Source: Palaemon carinicauda (Eukaryota > Arthropoda > Malacostraca > Decapoda > Palaemonidae). Taken from it: DNA of 64,000 nucleotides. The position numbers and the translations under genes are program-made. The stretch covers positions 17,550,658 through 17,614,657 of the forward strand of contig NC_090759.1 in NCBI RefSeq assembly GCF_036898095.1. The letters run 5' to 3'. Shown piece after piece: positions 23,630-36,194 of the stretch (position 1 is its first letter; the number at the start of each line of letters is the position of its first letter). A model generated the notes under the pieces. It ran no database searches and was not told where the DNA came from. It saw nothing but the letters and a program-made list of their open reading frames with translations.

Positions 23630-24832
23630 TCAGGATGAAGAGCCCGTGCGGGCGATGATACCGTTGGGAGCGCACGCGCAGGAGAGACACCTCTTGCGCG
23701 ACATCAGGCTGGGGAGATGGGCGTGGGCGCGAGTAGGAGACTGCGTGTGAATGCGTGCTGGCGAGGGATGGCGCGTAGGTGGAGATCGACGGCGCGTTGG
23801 CGAGCGCTGACGAGCAGGGGAAGTATTCAACTTCCCTACTGCTCTCAGATCAGGTGATCGTGGGCGCGCAGGAGATCGTGGGCGCCCAGGTGAGCGCTGG
23901 CGCGCAGGAGAATAATGGCTTGCATGGCGCGCAGAAGGTTGAAGGCGCGCAGAAGATTGAAGGCGATCAGGGGAGAGCTGACATGCAGGTGAGCGCTGGA
24001 GCGCTTTAGCAGGAACATCGTCGGCAGATGAGCGCTTGCGTGCAGGTGAGCGCCGACGTGCTATCTCTAGATCGTCGGCAGCAGATGGGCGCTTGCGCGC
24101 AGGTGAGCACTGGCAGGTAAGGGACGTATACGCCAACTTGCGCATACGCTCTTGGTGCCCCGAAGGGACCGTTGCCTGTCTCACAAAAACAGGATGTGTC
24201 GGTTCCCACAGCGCATCAGCAGCCAGGAACGGCAACGGCAGGTCAGCAGGTCTGATGGGTGGAAGGTCGACGTGTCCTTTGTAAGGACGACCTTCCACCG
24301 AAGGGGATCACGAACGATCCGCAGAGAGGTCCAGGGTTGTAGCTGGTACACCCAGAGAACGATGACGAGGCTCCTCTGCGGCGGACTGCGGTGAAGACGA
24401 TGAACCGAAGAGGCGCCTCCTCACACCCTTGTGAGGTGAAGGAAGGCCTCTCCGGCGAAGAGGAAGGCAAGCTTTACGTCGTATGTGCCCTCTGGGGGCC
24501 GTTGGGTCAGCGAGCTGACCGTCAGCAGTCCTCCGAAGAGGAGTCCATGTGAGTGAACTAGAATCACCGGCAGGAGAGACTGTTGGACTTAGTTCTTCCC
24601 TCAAAGGTTGAGCAGAGGAAGAAACTAAGCCTTCAGCTACAGCAGGTGGATCAGGAGCAGAGGACGGAGGTACTGCATCGGAAGCCTCTGCCACCACAAC
24701 GTCGATGATAGACAGAGGACCAACCTCTGCCAAAGTTGGCGATTGTTTGACAGCGGCACCAAACCGGATCATGTCAAACAAAGCTTCCTTGGAGGGCGAA
24801 CCCTCGAGCCCCAAGGAAGACCAAAGCTGCAA
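23630..24832 (-). pseudogene. Gag middle region with RS/RP repeats, DIRS element A2
   Basis: Two frames (24308-24832 and 23630-24298) follow the N-terminal block. The first holds SLGLEGSPSKEALFDMI and ends in a basic segment (GHIRRKACLPLRRRGLPSPHK). The second has many copies of a hexapeptide like RSPARQ/RSPARP, giving a long Arg-Ser-Pro domain. The DNA is GC-rich (GCGCGCAGG units) and tandemly repeated, unlike its AT-rich surroundings. Frameshifts separate the blocks. Confidence 0.6.
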
Positions 24833-24931
24833 TAAATCATTAGTACATACATTGATATTTAAATCCTCCCCCGGGGGAGGAGGAGGAGCTGCCTTGCTAT
24901 GGGAGGCAACTCCCTCTCCCGAACCCCGAGG

Positions 24932-25318
24932 TCAGGAAACAGAACTATGGCCTACGCTACCACTCAACAGTTTCTCAGAAGAAAGCGATCGAGCGGGAGC
25001 TTCGGAGGAGGTTTGGGCAACGGAAGAAGAATCCTTGGGATTTTCTCCTTTCAAAGAAACCTTCGAAGGAGAAATATCCCGCTTGGACTTCTTCTTCCGT
25101 CGCCGAGAAAACCTCTCCCACTGGGAGGTAGACCACTCCCTACACTTACCACACTTATTAGTTCTATCACACCGCTGGCCCCTACAATAAGGACAAAGGG
25201 TGTGAGGGTCCGTATCGACCTCCGACATAAACGTACCACAAGGGCGGTCGGGTAATCCAGGACACTTTCGCATGATAGCAGAGACCAACTTCAAACACAC
25301 CTGTAGAAGAAAAAGCAA
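24932..25318 (-). pseudogene. Gag N-terminus, DIRS element A2
   Basis: The likely start is the Met about 15 codons in (MRKCPGLPDRPCGTF). Cysteines are arranged as CPYCRGQRC......CGKC, followed by EWSTSQWERFSRRRKKKSKRD, a likely zinc finger plus basic patch. The same module occurs in A1 and, in diverged form, in family B Gag (53910-54137), so it is a shared DIRS Gag feature here. Its product would package or bind the element RNA. Confidence 0.65.
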
Positions 25319-25569
25319 AAAACATTAATAGCTGTCAGAGAGGCGAGGGTAAGAGCGGACACGTCCGACTACCACCCGAGCCGAGAGCAAAAGTGAGCTC
25401 AAGCACAGGTGTGCGTGAGGGGGGGGGGAGAGCAAGCTACCCTCCCCCGCTAACTAGCGGTGGGGTAGTAAACACTCGTTAAAATTCTAATGGCTCGTCA
25501 TTTCAGCAACGCCGAAAGTAATAACCCCTATTAAATAGCGTGGTTTGTATGTCAGTTGCGGAATAATTA

Positions 25570-27645
25570 AAAATAAGGTAACATCTGGAGAAGCAGTCTC
25601 GATATATATTTTGATCCTACTTGTTTAACTTGAAGGCTGGCTAATCAGTTGACAAAAAACAAAATTTTTATTTTCTATATAACTGAAATAGGACAAACAA
25701 GCCATAGGATTTAACAAAAACAAAATACGTAAATTCTATTGCTAATGTAATTACAAATAAATGTACATACCATTTATGCCCCCAGTATAAAGAGCTCAAC
25801 ATAATTCACAAGTATTGTAACACTCCTATTGGTCAGTACAAATAGCCTGTTTATATACTGTAAGTCAAAACATTTTACAAAAAGTAGTCATAAAAATTAT
25901 TCCTCTATCGTAAACAACCCCCCAAAAATGCATGACTAACAAACAAAACATGAACATCATGCAGTTAACAAAATTTCACCATTAATGATTATCCTTTATA
26001 GTAAAACAAATTTGTACTCATGCTCAAGATTGCACATTATAGTTTGTACTTAGCAGGCAGTACTTGATAATAAAGTTATCAATCACTAAAAACAAAGTTA
26101 TACCCAAATAGGGTTGAAGCCTAAACCCAGAAAAACAGTCATAAAAATGTTCTTTTTCCATGTGAATCTTCAGCTGCTTAATAACTGAATGTCCCTCCAG
26201 CATACGTAAAGAATACAGTAAAATAATACTAAAATTATAATTCCTTCAAAATGAAACCTCTAAAATCCTGTTATAAACTTGCTCATGTCATGTAACCTTA
26301 ATATCCTTTCTAAAACTATTATAAAGAAACTTAAGAGTTTAATACCGTTCCACATACAACAAATCTATTTATCTGTCAAAACTATTAATAGCTGTACACC
26401 TATCATAACCAAATAATAGCTACAATATATAACAACCAAATTCAAATGATTTCCCGACTTTCCATATCATAAATTTAGTAGTAAGAATCATGTAATTTCA
26501 GTCTGCAAAACATTTAAGATCTACTAAACTTGGGGAGAAACTTTTTAGTATAGACAGGAACTTGGAAATCGTATTATAGGTTTTAACATGGTTACTGCTC
26601 TCTTGGAAAAAAAGAAATAGTTTAAAACCCAATCATCTACAAAATTACATCAGTAAAGGAACTACATGCTTTTCGTAGTTAATTAACAAAGCATGCAATG
26701 AATAAATATATTGCACATGGTATCATTTGTTCAATTTTTGAAAACTAAATGCTTATAGCTCAAGACGATAAATACTTATTCAATTTAGTAATTAAAACAA
26801 GGTACATGTAAGTATAAGCTACATACCATAGAATCTGCCCAATCCCACCAATACAGGAAAAGTACTGTACATTGATTTACAAAGAGAAATACATACATTT
26901 ACAAATGCAATTGCCATTCTAGTAATGCAGTATGATCCATTAAAATAATGACCAAAGCCTACCTACCCATAGAAGTGTGGCCTTCAGAAAATTGTAAAAT
27001 ACCTGAACTCAGTAGTCTGGAAAAGCTTGTTATACAATTACAGTAGTATAATCAATACACTAGAATACATTCTATAAAAGTTTTTAAAAATTTCTATGAT
27101 TGAGAGACTTTGGAATACATCTTTATTTGCAGGAGGAAACTTGCAAGACAACTTTATGAGGTATTCCAAAAAGTAGAGTAAATGATTTAAACAAGTGTTA
27201 CATTCATAAATTGCTATGGATATTAGCAAAAATATTGTGAAACACAAGATGAGAACTAAAAAAGTTCCGCAACTTGTGCTGTAATAAAAGTTCTCCATAC
27301 TATTTCTTTTCTGATTCAATTTAAAAAAATGTTTGAGTGAGAACTTTATTAGCTCTTCTAAATTTTTTGTCACTAGGAATATTTTATAATTTTTCTATGG
27401 TAAAAAATATTTATTGAAATCCCAAAATAATACCAAGTTATATGAAATATTAGGAAGGGGATAATGAAAAGATCTCACTTTTCCTGAAACCTATTCTAAA
27501 AATTAAAGCATCTACAACCCAATACTAAAAGTCAATTCCTAAAGAAGAATGGAGATTCACAGCAATCAACATGTGTATACAATAACACACATCAAAAATA
27601 TATCCTTGAATGGTGTATACTGGTATTACTGCATCAGAGATCATG
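25570..27645. other. No recognised feature (probable intron)
   Basis: About 2 kb of AT-rich single-copy-looking sequence between element A2 and exon C. A 111-codon hydrophobic frame on the minus strand (27038-27373) has no motif and typical AT-rich composition; not called. Confidence 0.5.
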
Positions 27646-27655
27646 CATAACTTAC

Positions 27656-27820
27656 CTAGTTCTTCTTCATTACATACTTACATAAACCCAGGGTACACCC
27701 CTGACACAGACTCGAACTGTGTCTAGTTTTGGGTGCACCAGGTCGCTGAGTTCTGATCTTTCTTGGAGTTACAAGGTTATAACAATGAAATGCAATTTCA
27801 TAGTATAAGTTGGCAATAAC
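27656..27820 (-). CDS. Host gene exon C: 3CxxC zinc-finger C-terminus with stop
   Basis: The exon follows a strong T-rich tract plus CAG (27821-27823) and joins exon B in phase 0. Its first residues, VIANLYYEIAFHCYN, continue the helix that in RTP proteins follows the second CxxC (..RILQNL....CY). It then has a basic linker and the third CxxC with a trailing cysteine (LCQGCTLGLCKY), like CEAC..G.C in the family. After 54 codons it ends in TAG at 27656-27658. GTAAGT follows the TAG immediately, so a 3' UTR intron may start there. A second consensus GTAAGT lies at 27676-27681, inside the reading frame, and would remove the last cysteine. Exons A to C give at least 161 residues. Confidence 0.78.
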   Translation of the reverse strand, partial: VIANLYYEIAFHCYNLVTPRKIRTQRPGAPKTRHSSSLCQGCTLGLCKYVMKKN

Positions 27821-27829
27821 CTGAAAAAA

Positions 27830-28320
27830 AAAATTAAACTGTGAACAAGATCATCATCAGCTGGATAGGGATAAAAATTGTTTCACAATTAAAATTTCAT
27901 TAACACCAAAAAGCAATAATGAACATGATACAGCAAAAAGTAATACCTAATCTACAGTATTAACTAGATCAGTTTATAACTTTTTAAGGGATTTAAACTG
28001 AATTTTTTTTTATTTTATGTAAATTTCACTCTAACTTTTGGCTATAACAGCTTTTAGATAATAGTATGGTAGTGCCTCCGGCTATGAGTAACTTTGAATA
28101 CAATAGAACCTTGCAATAATGGACTAATAGGGGAGGAGATGGGCTGTCCATTACTGGTGATAGTCCATTATATCAAAAACATGTTTCCTCAATCACAAAA
28201 TCAAGCAAAATCATACTAATTTCTATACAGGCCTATTTTACATACTATATGCCCAACACTTGGGGTGTTACTAAAACGAGCAGTCGAGATTAACATGCTT
28301 TAGATTTTCACTGGATAACA
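27830..28320. other. Intron sequence with a possible TIR fragment
   Basis: No coding sequence. Around 28105-28180 lies a phrase (AGAACCTTGCAATAATGGAC ... GTCCATTA) that looks like the end of a DNA transposon, but no partner end was found. Confidence 0.3.
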
Positions 28321-28323
28321 TCT

Positions 28324-30780
28324 ATCTACCAAGGCACTTCCCCCAAATTTGGGGGTAGCAGACTAAAAAAAAAAAATAAAAAAACAAAAAAAGGGGCTTT
28401 GCTCACCCCAGCCTGACATGGGAATCAGTCGAGTATGGCTACTACTGCTAGGGTACCACAGACCACCCTCCAACGTTATCCACCACGAATGAAGCTTTAT
28501 AAGCTTCATCCCCTACTGCTGCTACATCAGCGGTCACCAAGGCAACCGGAGGAAACAGTAAGGCTTACCAGAACTGCGTCACAATAGCTCGCCATTCCTT
28601 CCTATTTCTGGCACAATTTTTAGCCTCTCTCACATATATCCTCCTATTACCTAGAGTTTTCTTCACTCCATCCATCCACCCTAACCTTGACTTTCCTCTT
28701 GCAACTTCTCCCATCAATTCTTGCATTCATCACCTTCTTCAACAGACATCCATTTTCCATTTTCTCTACCTGGCCAAACCAATTCAACATATTTATATCC
28801 ACTCTAACTCCTACATACTTTCTCAATACCGTTCTTATTCTCACTACCTTTTCTCCTAACCCTATCTAATTGACATAAGCCTGCCATCCGTCACTTTGAT
28901 TCCCCACAACTTCGATTCATACATCACAGTTGGTACAATCACTTTCTCATATATAACTCTCTTTACATTCATTTCCAACCCTCTATTCTTTACCACTCCC
29001 TTCACTGCCACCAACACTTTACATCCCTCATTCTCTCTCTGACGCACATATAGTTTCATTCCACCATTTGTAGCAACAGACCCCAAGTACTTGAATTGGT
29101 CTACTTCAAGTAATTCTCCATTCAACATGACATTCAACCTAGCACCACCCTCTCTTCTTGTGCACTTACTCTTACCCACATTAACTCTCAACTTCCTTCT
29201 CTTACACACCCTTTCAAACTCTGTCACTAATTGAACCAGCCTCTCCTTTGAGTCTGTAACCAATACAGTATCATCTGCAAACAACAATTGATTCATCTCC
29301 CACTCATGATCACTCTCGTCTATCAGTTTCCATCCTCGACCAAGCACTCGAGCATTCCCCTCTCTCACAATAAACAAACTGAACAACCATGACGCCATTA
29401 CACATCCCTGTCTCAGCCCAACTCTCACTGGAAACCACTCACTCACTTCATTCCCTCCTAACACACCTTACTGCCTATGTAGAAACTTCATTGCAACAAC
29501 TTTCCACCAATTCCATATTCCACATTCCCTCACTATCAACTCTTATCATAAGCTTTCTACAGATTCATGAACACAACATACACTGCCTTGTCTTTTGCTA
29601 AATATTTCTCGCATATCTGCCTAACTGTAAAAATCTGATCCATCATCTCCTACCTCTTCTAAAACTACCCTGTACTTCTACCATTGCATCCTGTTTTATC
29701 CTTAATCCTATTAATTAGCACTCTACCATACACTTTTCCACTTTTCCAACCACACAACAAACTAATACCTCTTGAATTACAACACAAATGCACATTTCTC
29801 TTATCTTTCTATAGCGGAACAATACACGCACACACCCAGTCCATTGGTATCATTGACAACATAAAACATATAACAAACAACCCCTTCCTTTAACATTTCA
29901 GCCTTCACACCATCGATAGCAGGTGCTTTTCCTGCTCTCGTTTCCTTTGGTTCTTTGTTCACTCCCTCTTTTGTAATCTCTCCCATTCTCATCTGGCACC
30001 TCAACACCTAAAACAGCAATTATATCTGCCTTAACATTATTCTCAATATTCAATAACCTTTCAAAATATTCAGCCCACCTTTTCCTTGCCTTCTCTTTTC
30101 TCAACAACCTTCCCTATTAATCTTTCACCGTCTCTTCCTTCCACTCTCGATCTACCCTTCCTTACTCTATACACTTCTTTTTCTCTTCACACGAATGACA
30201 CACGCCCTGACCCCACAACTCCAGTCAGCCGTCCTCTTTGCCTCAGTTATCTTACGTTTTACTTCCACATTTTTCTCTCCATATCTTTCATACTTTTCTA
30301 CACTATTACACTGCAGCCATTCTTCAAATGCACTTTTGTTCTCTTCCACCTTCATCTTCACTCCTTCATTCCCCCTTTCGCGACACTTTCTAATGCTGCC
30401 TCTAACAATCCTCTTCCCACACACATCACTTGCAATAAAAAAAACATTTTTTTTTTTTTTTTTTTTTTACTGTACTAACTTCCATTCCTCCTCTAGACCA
30501 CTAGTTTGCTCACCTCCACCCTGTCACATGCCACTTTTAATCTTTAATAATATTCACTTTTTACCTCTGTTTTCTCAACTCTTCAACCTTCACTACCTCC
30601 CTTTTACATACCCCACACTCTTTTGCTACAACTATTTTTCCTTCAGCTAAAGAATTATCAGACGTACTGTTAGCCATACCCCTAACACGAGCACATCTTT
30701 CAATATTCCAAAACTCCTTCTTGTCATCAACACACAATTCCTTAATGTACTATTGGACTACATCCACACACATTCAGACA
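28324..30780 (-). mobile_element. LINE copy b (same family as copy a)
   Basis: The minus strand reads 30167-30424 (NEGVKMKVEENKSAFEEWLQ, pre-RT region), 29801-30107 (RAGKAPAIDGVKAEMLKEGV), 28862-29464 (EVSEWFPVRVGLRQGCVMAS and LLFADDTVLVTDS, motifs B and C with FADD) and 28647-28844 (RVDINMLNWFGQVEKMENG, ... GRSCKRKVKVRVDGWSEENS). It ends with untranslated sequence to about 28324 (GCCTTGGTAGATAGATG). Several frameshifts. The extent beyond 30450 (ECGVCKREVVKVEELRKQ on the minus strand near 30600) is inferred; the 5' limit is uncertain. Confidence 0.75.
30447..30468 (+). repeat. Poly-T tract
   Basis: 22 consecutive T inside LINE copy b. Confidence 0.9.
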
Positions 30781-30784
30781 GCCA

Positions 30785-32385
30785 AAAACTAGAGCGCGCA
30801 AAAACTAGAGTGCGGGGAGCAGTCACTTCACCCCCAGTTCCTCTCCCTTGATATCTCTTAGGAAACAAAAATACAGGAGATTAGGTTCCCGGTCCCCTAA
30901 TACCAATACTTAGTCGGGTCTTACAACACGCAGGGATATGTTGGCGCTGATCTAGTAGTTGTTATGGCATCAAGGCCACAGGGAGTGTAATGTAATTTAG
31001 AATTTTAAATATACACTTGAGAAAACAAAGATAACTGCAAGCACGGACTAAATCAAAATACACTAAATACAACGTCAAAAAGCAATAACGGGTAATCTCA
31101 GAACTACTACTAATGTTCTTCTTTCCCAACAATTAAAATCTAACGCTCATAAAAAATTTATACAGTACAAGACTACTATATTTGTCAATGAATGAGTAAA
31201 TAAATGTAAATAACATACATTTCCTTGCATTGAGCAACCTTTAGACAAGCCAAGGTAAAAAACTTGAGGTAAATTTTAATCAATTTATCTTGTATCTGCA
31301 GTACAAGACAACTGCTATAAACTGCAAAATACAAGCTAAGTTTTGGTTATGAAAAGATGATTTTATTACAAATGTTTTACATACTGTATCCTTAGAAACA
31401 CAAAATATACGAAATGAAGCCAATTCTAAATCATGTTTTTCCTACATAGATAGGCTACCCTAAAGAAAAACTGTTGTTTTGATTACGTTCCACGGCCAAT
31501 CACATCGATCCAAAGAAAAAACGAAAGTATTTACACATCCCATGGATAACTAATGATACTAATAGTTTTTAGTAAACTTTATAAAAACTGGTAGTCTATA
31601 ACATATTGGCATTCTTCAATAATCATTATAAGAAGTTTTAATTAAGTTTGGATATTGTATTAAGAATACTAATTGATACTTATATGTGCACATATCCTCA
31701 ATAGCAGTAGCATGAAATCAGTTTTAAGACCAAGTTATAAGCCAACCTCTTTTTCTTATTTTCTTTATCCTAACTTCTAGTTCAATATGATAAAACAGCA
31801 AAAAAAGAAAGATTAGAGTATCGTTAGTAACACACACGCCCATAAACAGAACAAAAAAGTGCTGTTTTGTTATGATTAACAAATTCAGATAACGTCAGTT
31901 TTGCTTGCATTTCAAACATCATACAGTAATAAACAATTACCGTAGCTGTTACAAAAAATGTTAAGTAGAACATGATAGGTATATTATTACATCATACCCT
32001 TTTTCACTATGGAGAAAAGAGCGGCAAGTTAATATACAGCTAACTTTAAGCTACAAGTTGTAGCTGAAGCTGAGAAAACAAACAATGATAAGTGCTAAGC
32101 TGTTTGGCATTGGGAGGAAAGTTTGCAACCAAAACTGAGAAAACAAAAGAAAAATAGTGGATGTTGTATTCAGATTATGAAAAGGTAAAACAAACTCCAT
32201 AAAAATGAACTAAAGAATTGGAATATAAGTCAAAAGCTTCCTAAGCTTTGTAATCTAGTACTGAAAAGCTAAAGACCATAAAAACTATCGAGGATTGGCA
32301 TCAATGAAAATAGGCCCTAAACTTCATGCCATTAAACATGACTAAATAAATTATGACAAAGATATTTTTACTAAAAATTGTATAC
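30785..32385. other. No recognised feature (probable intron)
   Basis: AT-rich, no long open frames and no repeat shared with the rest of the window was noticed. Confidence 0.45.
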
Positions 32386-32388
32386 AGT

Positions 32389-33400
32389 AATACCTTGAGA
32401 TACGAGCTTAATGCGTTCCAAGGACCCGAGCTCGTATGTCAATTCGCTCGTATCTCGGATAAATTTTTCCCATATAAAATAACTAAAAAATAAAATTAAT
32501 CCGTTTCCACCGTCTGAAAAAACACCTAAAAACAGTATACTACATTGGAAAAACATGTTTTTAATTGTTCTAATTCACAACCTACGTTCACAAAATAACA
32601 AATACCTATGTACTGGTTATGATCTGCAATAAAATGGGACATTATTATGGAGTTCTTTCCTTTGAGACAGATGGTAGCGGCTAATGGCATTGTGTGTGGA
32701 AGAGGAGGGAGAGAGAAAGGGGAAGAGAGAGAATTGACAGCAACACGTTCAGTACGCTACACTTTTATAACACAACGTAATGTAACTTAAACTTTAAATT
32801 CAACTAAAATGAAATTAGCTTACTGTACACACTTAAAAATAAATGTAAATCTTACATTACACTACACTAAACTTAATTCTAAATTTGTTTTGATTTTAAT
32901 TTTTTTTTTTTTTTTTTTTCAGGCTTGGCTCTTTTTCACTCGCTTTTTGGCTCTCTTTCACCTTCACTTTTTGCTGTCCTTTTTAAAAGGCACCTATCTA
33001 GGGATGTTTGCTTTTGTCTCCCTTTCAAATTGTTATGAAAATGACATACACAAGTGTCGTCACAAAAGTCTAATGCACAACCACATGACAACTTGTCCGG
33101 GTGCCTCTTTTACATAAAATCAGAAAACTCCTGCCACTTCGCTAACATGTCTCTGATTTCCTTCCTTATAGCATCCTTCTGCTTGAGGATGGTACATATG
33201 GTTGATGTACTGTACTCCTCTCATATTGGCGAGCCAGCTCAGTCACTCGTACACCACTCATGTTTTTTTTATTATTTTATGCTTTATCTCAATTGTCATC
33301 ATACGCTTTTTCTTTTCACTACCCTTGTTTGCACTCGCTTGCATTGGACCCATGGCTTATTCACTTAATTCTGTACCGATTAACGCAAAATATACATAAA
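32389..33400 (-). mobile_element. Tigger/pogo transposon fragment
   Basis: The left end CAGTAATACCTTGAGATACG follows TA and resembles Tigger terminal repeats. The minus strand at about 33350-33100 reads GPMQASANKGSEKKKRMMTI and then ELKHKIIKKHE and a damaged STICTILKQKDAI, the N-terminal DNA-binding (psq/HTH) domain of Tigger transposases; compare the complete copy at 36960. The catalytic part is missing, so an internal deletion joins the N-terminus to the far TIR. The right TIR was not found. Confidence 0.6.
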
Positions 33401-33503
33401 AAATGCAAACACTACGGCCGATGCTCGAAGTTAACTTTACGCGACGGAGATCCAACGGGAAAGACCGAGCAATGCTGTCCTCGTAAGAAGCCTCTCACAC
33501 TAT

Positions 33504-34214
33504 GTTTTTTAATTATAAATACGATACTAAAATGTGATTATATGCATTATTTATGGATACAGTTAAGGGAAACACCAGGGAGAGAGAAGCGCGAAACAAT
33601 ATGACAAAGAGACAAGACAGAAGGGGGTTGGGGGGTGGGGGAGTAGCCTAGTCCCTTCTCCTGGCACATTTCCTTTGCCGCATCTACGCTAATTCAAATA
33701 AATGAGCAAAATCAAAGGAATTTGGGAAATGTGATAAGGAATGAAATAGGAATGGGAATACCTGGAATGAGGGATAAAAAAAGCGGTTTAGAATGATTAA
33801 TAAGATGAAAATGATGAATGAATGCTAGAAAAGAGAAGATGAATGAAATCGCAAAAAATAATGAGAATCAAAAGGGTTGGGAAGATATGTTATAGGTAGT
33901 GTGGGATGGCAAAGTAAATGTATGAAAGGGATTTGGGAAAAGGATTAAGGATATAATAATAAGTGAAAGACAATAATGTGAAGGAGATATCATACTAATA
34001 TGCATGCCGAGGTAATTCTGTGAAAGTGAATGTTCATATCAGTGGGATAATGTCGTGGAAGTGAATAAGGTTGACAATGGACTACGTAGATTTGAATCAC
34101 CTGATATGAATGTAAACAATGCATGAGATCATAACTCGCTGTTTTTAATTATAAATACAATACTAAAATGTGAATATTACATGCATTATTATTGGATACA
34201 GTTAAGCGAAACAC
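33504..34214. repeat. Direct repeat of about 70 bp flanking a 570 bp segment
   Basis: About 33504-33575 and 34140-34214 are near copies (TTAATTATAAATACxATACTAAAATGTG, then GGATACAGTTAAGxGAAACACCAG). The segment between is purine-rich, with no gene seen. Could be a segmental duplication or remnant terminal repeats. Confidence 0.5.
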
Positions 34215-34256
34215 CAGTTTAATCAAAACCCGGTTTATAGGACCAGCTAGGTGGAG

Positions 34257-34527
34257 AGATAGGTAGTGGCGCGCAGCACTCCCAGTGTAATGGAGCGCAG
34301 GCTATTTGAAATCATCGCCCAGCTTGAATTTTATCGCAATTTTTATGAATTTTTATTTCATGGGCATTGCATTTTTCTTTCACATCCCAATGCAGTTGCC
34401 AACTATTAGAAATCAAATTCTTAATGTTGGGTAAACAATCATCACAATGAATTGTTTTTCTCCTTAGCTATGAAACACCGAAACCGTGTAGCAAGAAACC
34501 GTGATTAATGAGGTCCGACTGTGGGTT
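34257..34527 (-). mobile_element. MITE-like fragment
   Basis: Shares AGGCTATTTGAAATCATCGC in inverse orientation with 63981-64000 and a related block at 62412-62440. One end (about 34500-34524, GATTAATGAGGTCCGACTGT) resembles the complement of CAGTCAGCCCTCGTTTTTCG at 63875. No coding capacity. Confidence 0.5.
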
Positions 34528-36194
34528 CCTTTTGATAAGTGAACGAGTGTACAAAAAGACAATCAAGTGTCCAGACAGCATAAATTAAGTGATTCAGTTA
34601 GTGGTATAGAATATCATTAAAGAGAGAGAGAGCTCTCCATATTTTACCAACAGTTCTCATGGAAGGAGATTCTCCTTCAAAGTAGTAATTCATTTCTCCT
34701 CTCTCATCTCCCTTACCCTAGCCACAACTCCCCACAAAGGTAAAGTGCGAGTTAATTTATCAGCTATTCCAATTCTTCATTGTGCAGTATTCAATTTTAG
34801 TCATTTATGATGTTAGGGGTTATAATTTGTGTAATAATTACCATTACAAAAATTTCAAAACTTGAGTGTGCATATTCATGGATGTGTGGAACGTAAAGTG
34901 AATAACCTTGATTTCTCATGGGAAAAATTGTTTAAGAAAAGTAAAATTTTAGGTTGCAAGCTTGTTTCCAGAATCCTTTATTCTAAATTCTGCAATCTGA
35001 AAACCTCCAAAATCCAAGTTTTTGAAATGACAAAATACCTGCATTAGGAAGGTTACACAGCTGTCCCTCACGTGACCTATTCCAGCTGTGACCATATTGT
35101 GGAATGATCTTAATAATCAGGCAGTTGAATTAGTGGAACTTCAGAAGTTCAAACATTTCGTATATGCTTTTCTGCTGAGCAGATTAACACATCTCATTTT
35201 ATAGTATATAAAACAGACCTATTTTAATGATGCTACTGTTCTTAAATTTTTTCATACTTTTGGTAATAGTATACAACACCACGCTCTCCATTTACTCCAA
35301 TATAATGTAATCCTACAGTTCTCATCTTCTTGCACAGTAATTAGGTGGTTATTTAGATTCTGGGAAAGCAATAATTAGCAAGATATGTTGCACAGGGGGA
35401 GAGGGGGAGGAGGAGGGAGGGTTGGTTGGTAGCGGGGGAGGGGGGTTATCTAGGGCGTCCGAGTAGCCCGTTTGAGAGAAATCGCAATGAACTTATCTTG
35501 TTAATAATAATGGATATCACCACCAATATATTGATCGACGCCCATGGCTACATTCCAATTCCAGTAAACCCGGTCATAATCACTAGTTTTTTCAAATTTA
35601 TCCCATAGATAATTTATATGATTCAGGCAGCCTGGTCTCTCAAAAGTTGTCTAATAGCGCACCATTCAAGAAGTAGGTGGCGCAGTAGCCCGTTTACATA
35701 TGAAAACACTGAAATTTTGAAATGTTCTTTGTTTTTCAATGAGCCAGTTTTCCAAAAATAGCCTGGAATATCACGAGGCCACTGATTCCTTGGCCCTATT
35801 AAATCCAGAATGGTGCACCATAACTCGTATAATCTACCCATCCAGCTTTAAAGTGAGACGCTGAACTACTGGCACGGTGGCAACACGGTCCCGACAGAGT
35901 ACATTTGGTATATATTCAAAATATATACTAAATTAAAAATGGATCAATTACTCAAGTGTATATATTTACCAAATATATTTTATATTTGGTAAATATTTGA
36001 TGATAAATCTTATTAAAGTGTATTTATTAAAGAAACTATTTTGAGAATGACTATTAATCCAAGAATACGTTTTGCTACAGTAACGCCATCTATTGACCCC
36101 TGCGTAAGGATGCCTGCCTTAGACCTACTGCTGCTATACTAATTTTTAATCTTTCATTTACTATACTACTATATTAGATATTAAAATATCATAC

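Larger units (their letters stand above)
12984..25563 (-). mobile_element. DIRS family A element A2, most complete copy, with two nested insertions
   Basis: The left end is the family A hairpin (12984 to 13256 and 15191 to about 15232, split by a TIR element), then the inverted terminal copy to about 15290. The right end (about 25376-25563) is its inverted partner. Minus-strand order is gag (25318-21777), RT and RNase H (about 21700-20000), tyrosine recombinase (about 20000-18880), then the 3' terminus. Without the nested TIR element (1.93 kb) and LINE (3.1 kb) the element is about 7.5 kb. The gene order and recombinase identify DIRS rather than an LTR element. Frameshifts and stops make it non-autonomous. 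Confidence 0.88.

Noticed and set aside
27038..27373. 111-codon hydrophobic minus-strand frame
   Set aside because: AT-rich composition, no motif, no splice or promoter context; likely chance.
28105..28180. Terminal repeat of another DNA transposon
   Set aside because: Only one end-like phrase was seen; no partner or target duplication found, so noted but not called an element.
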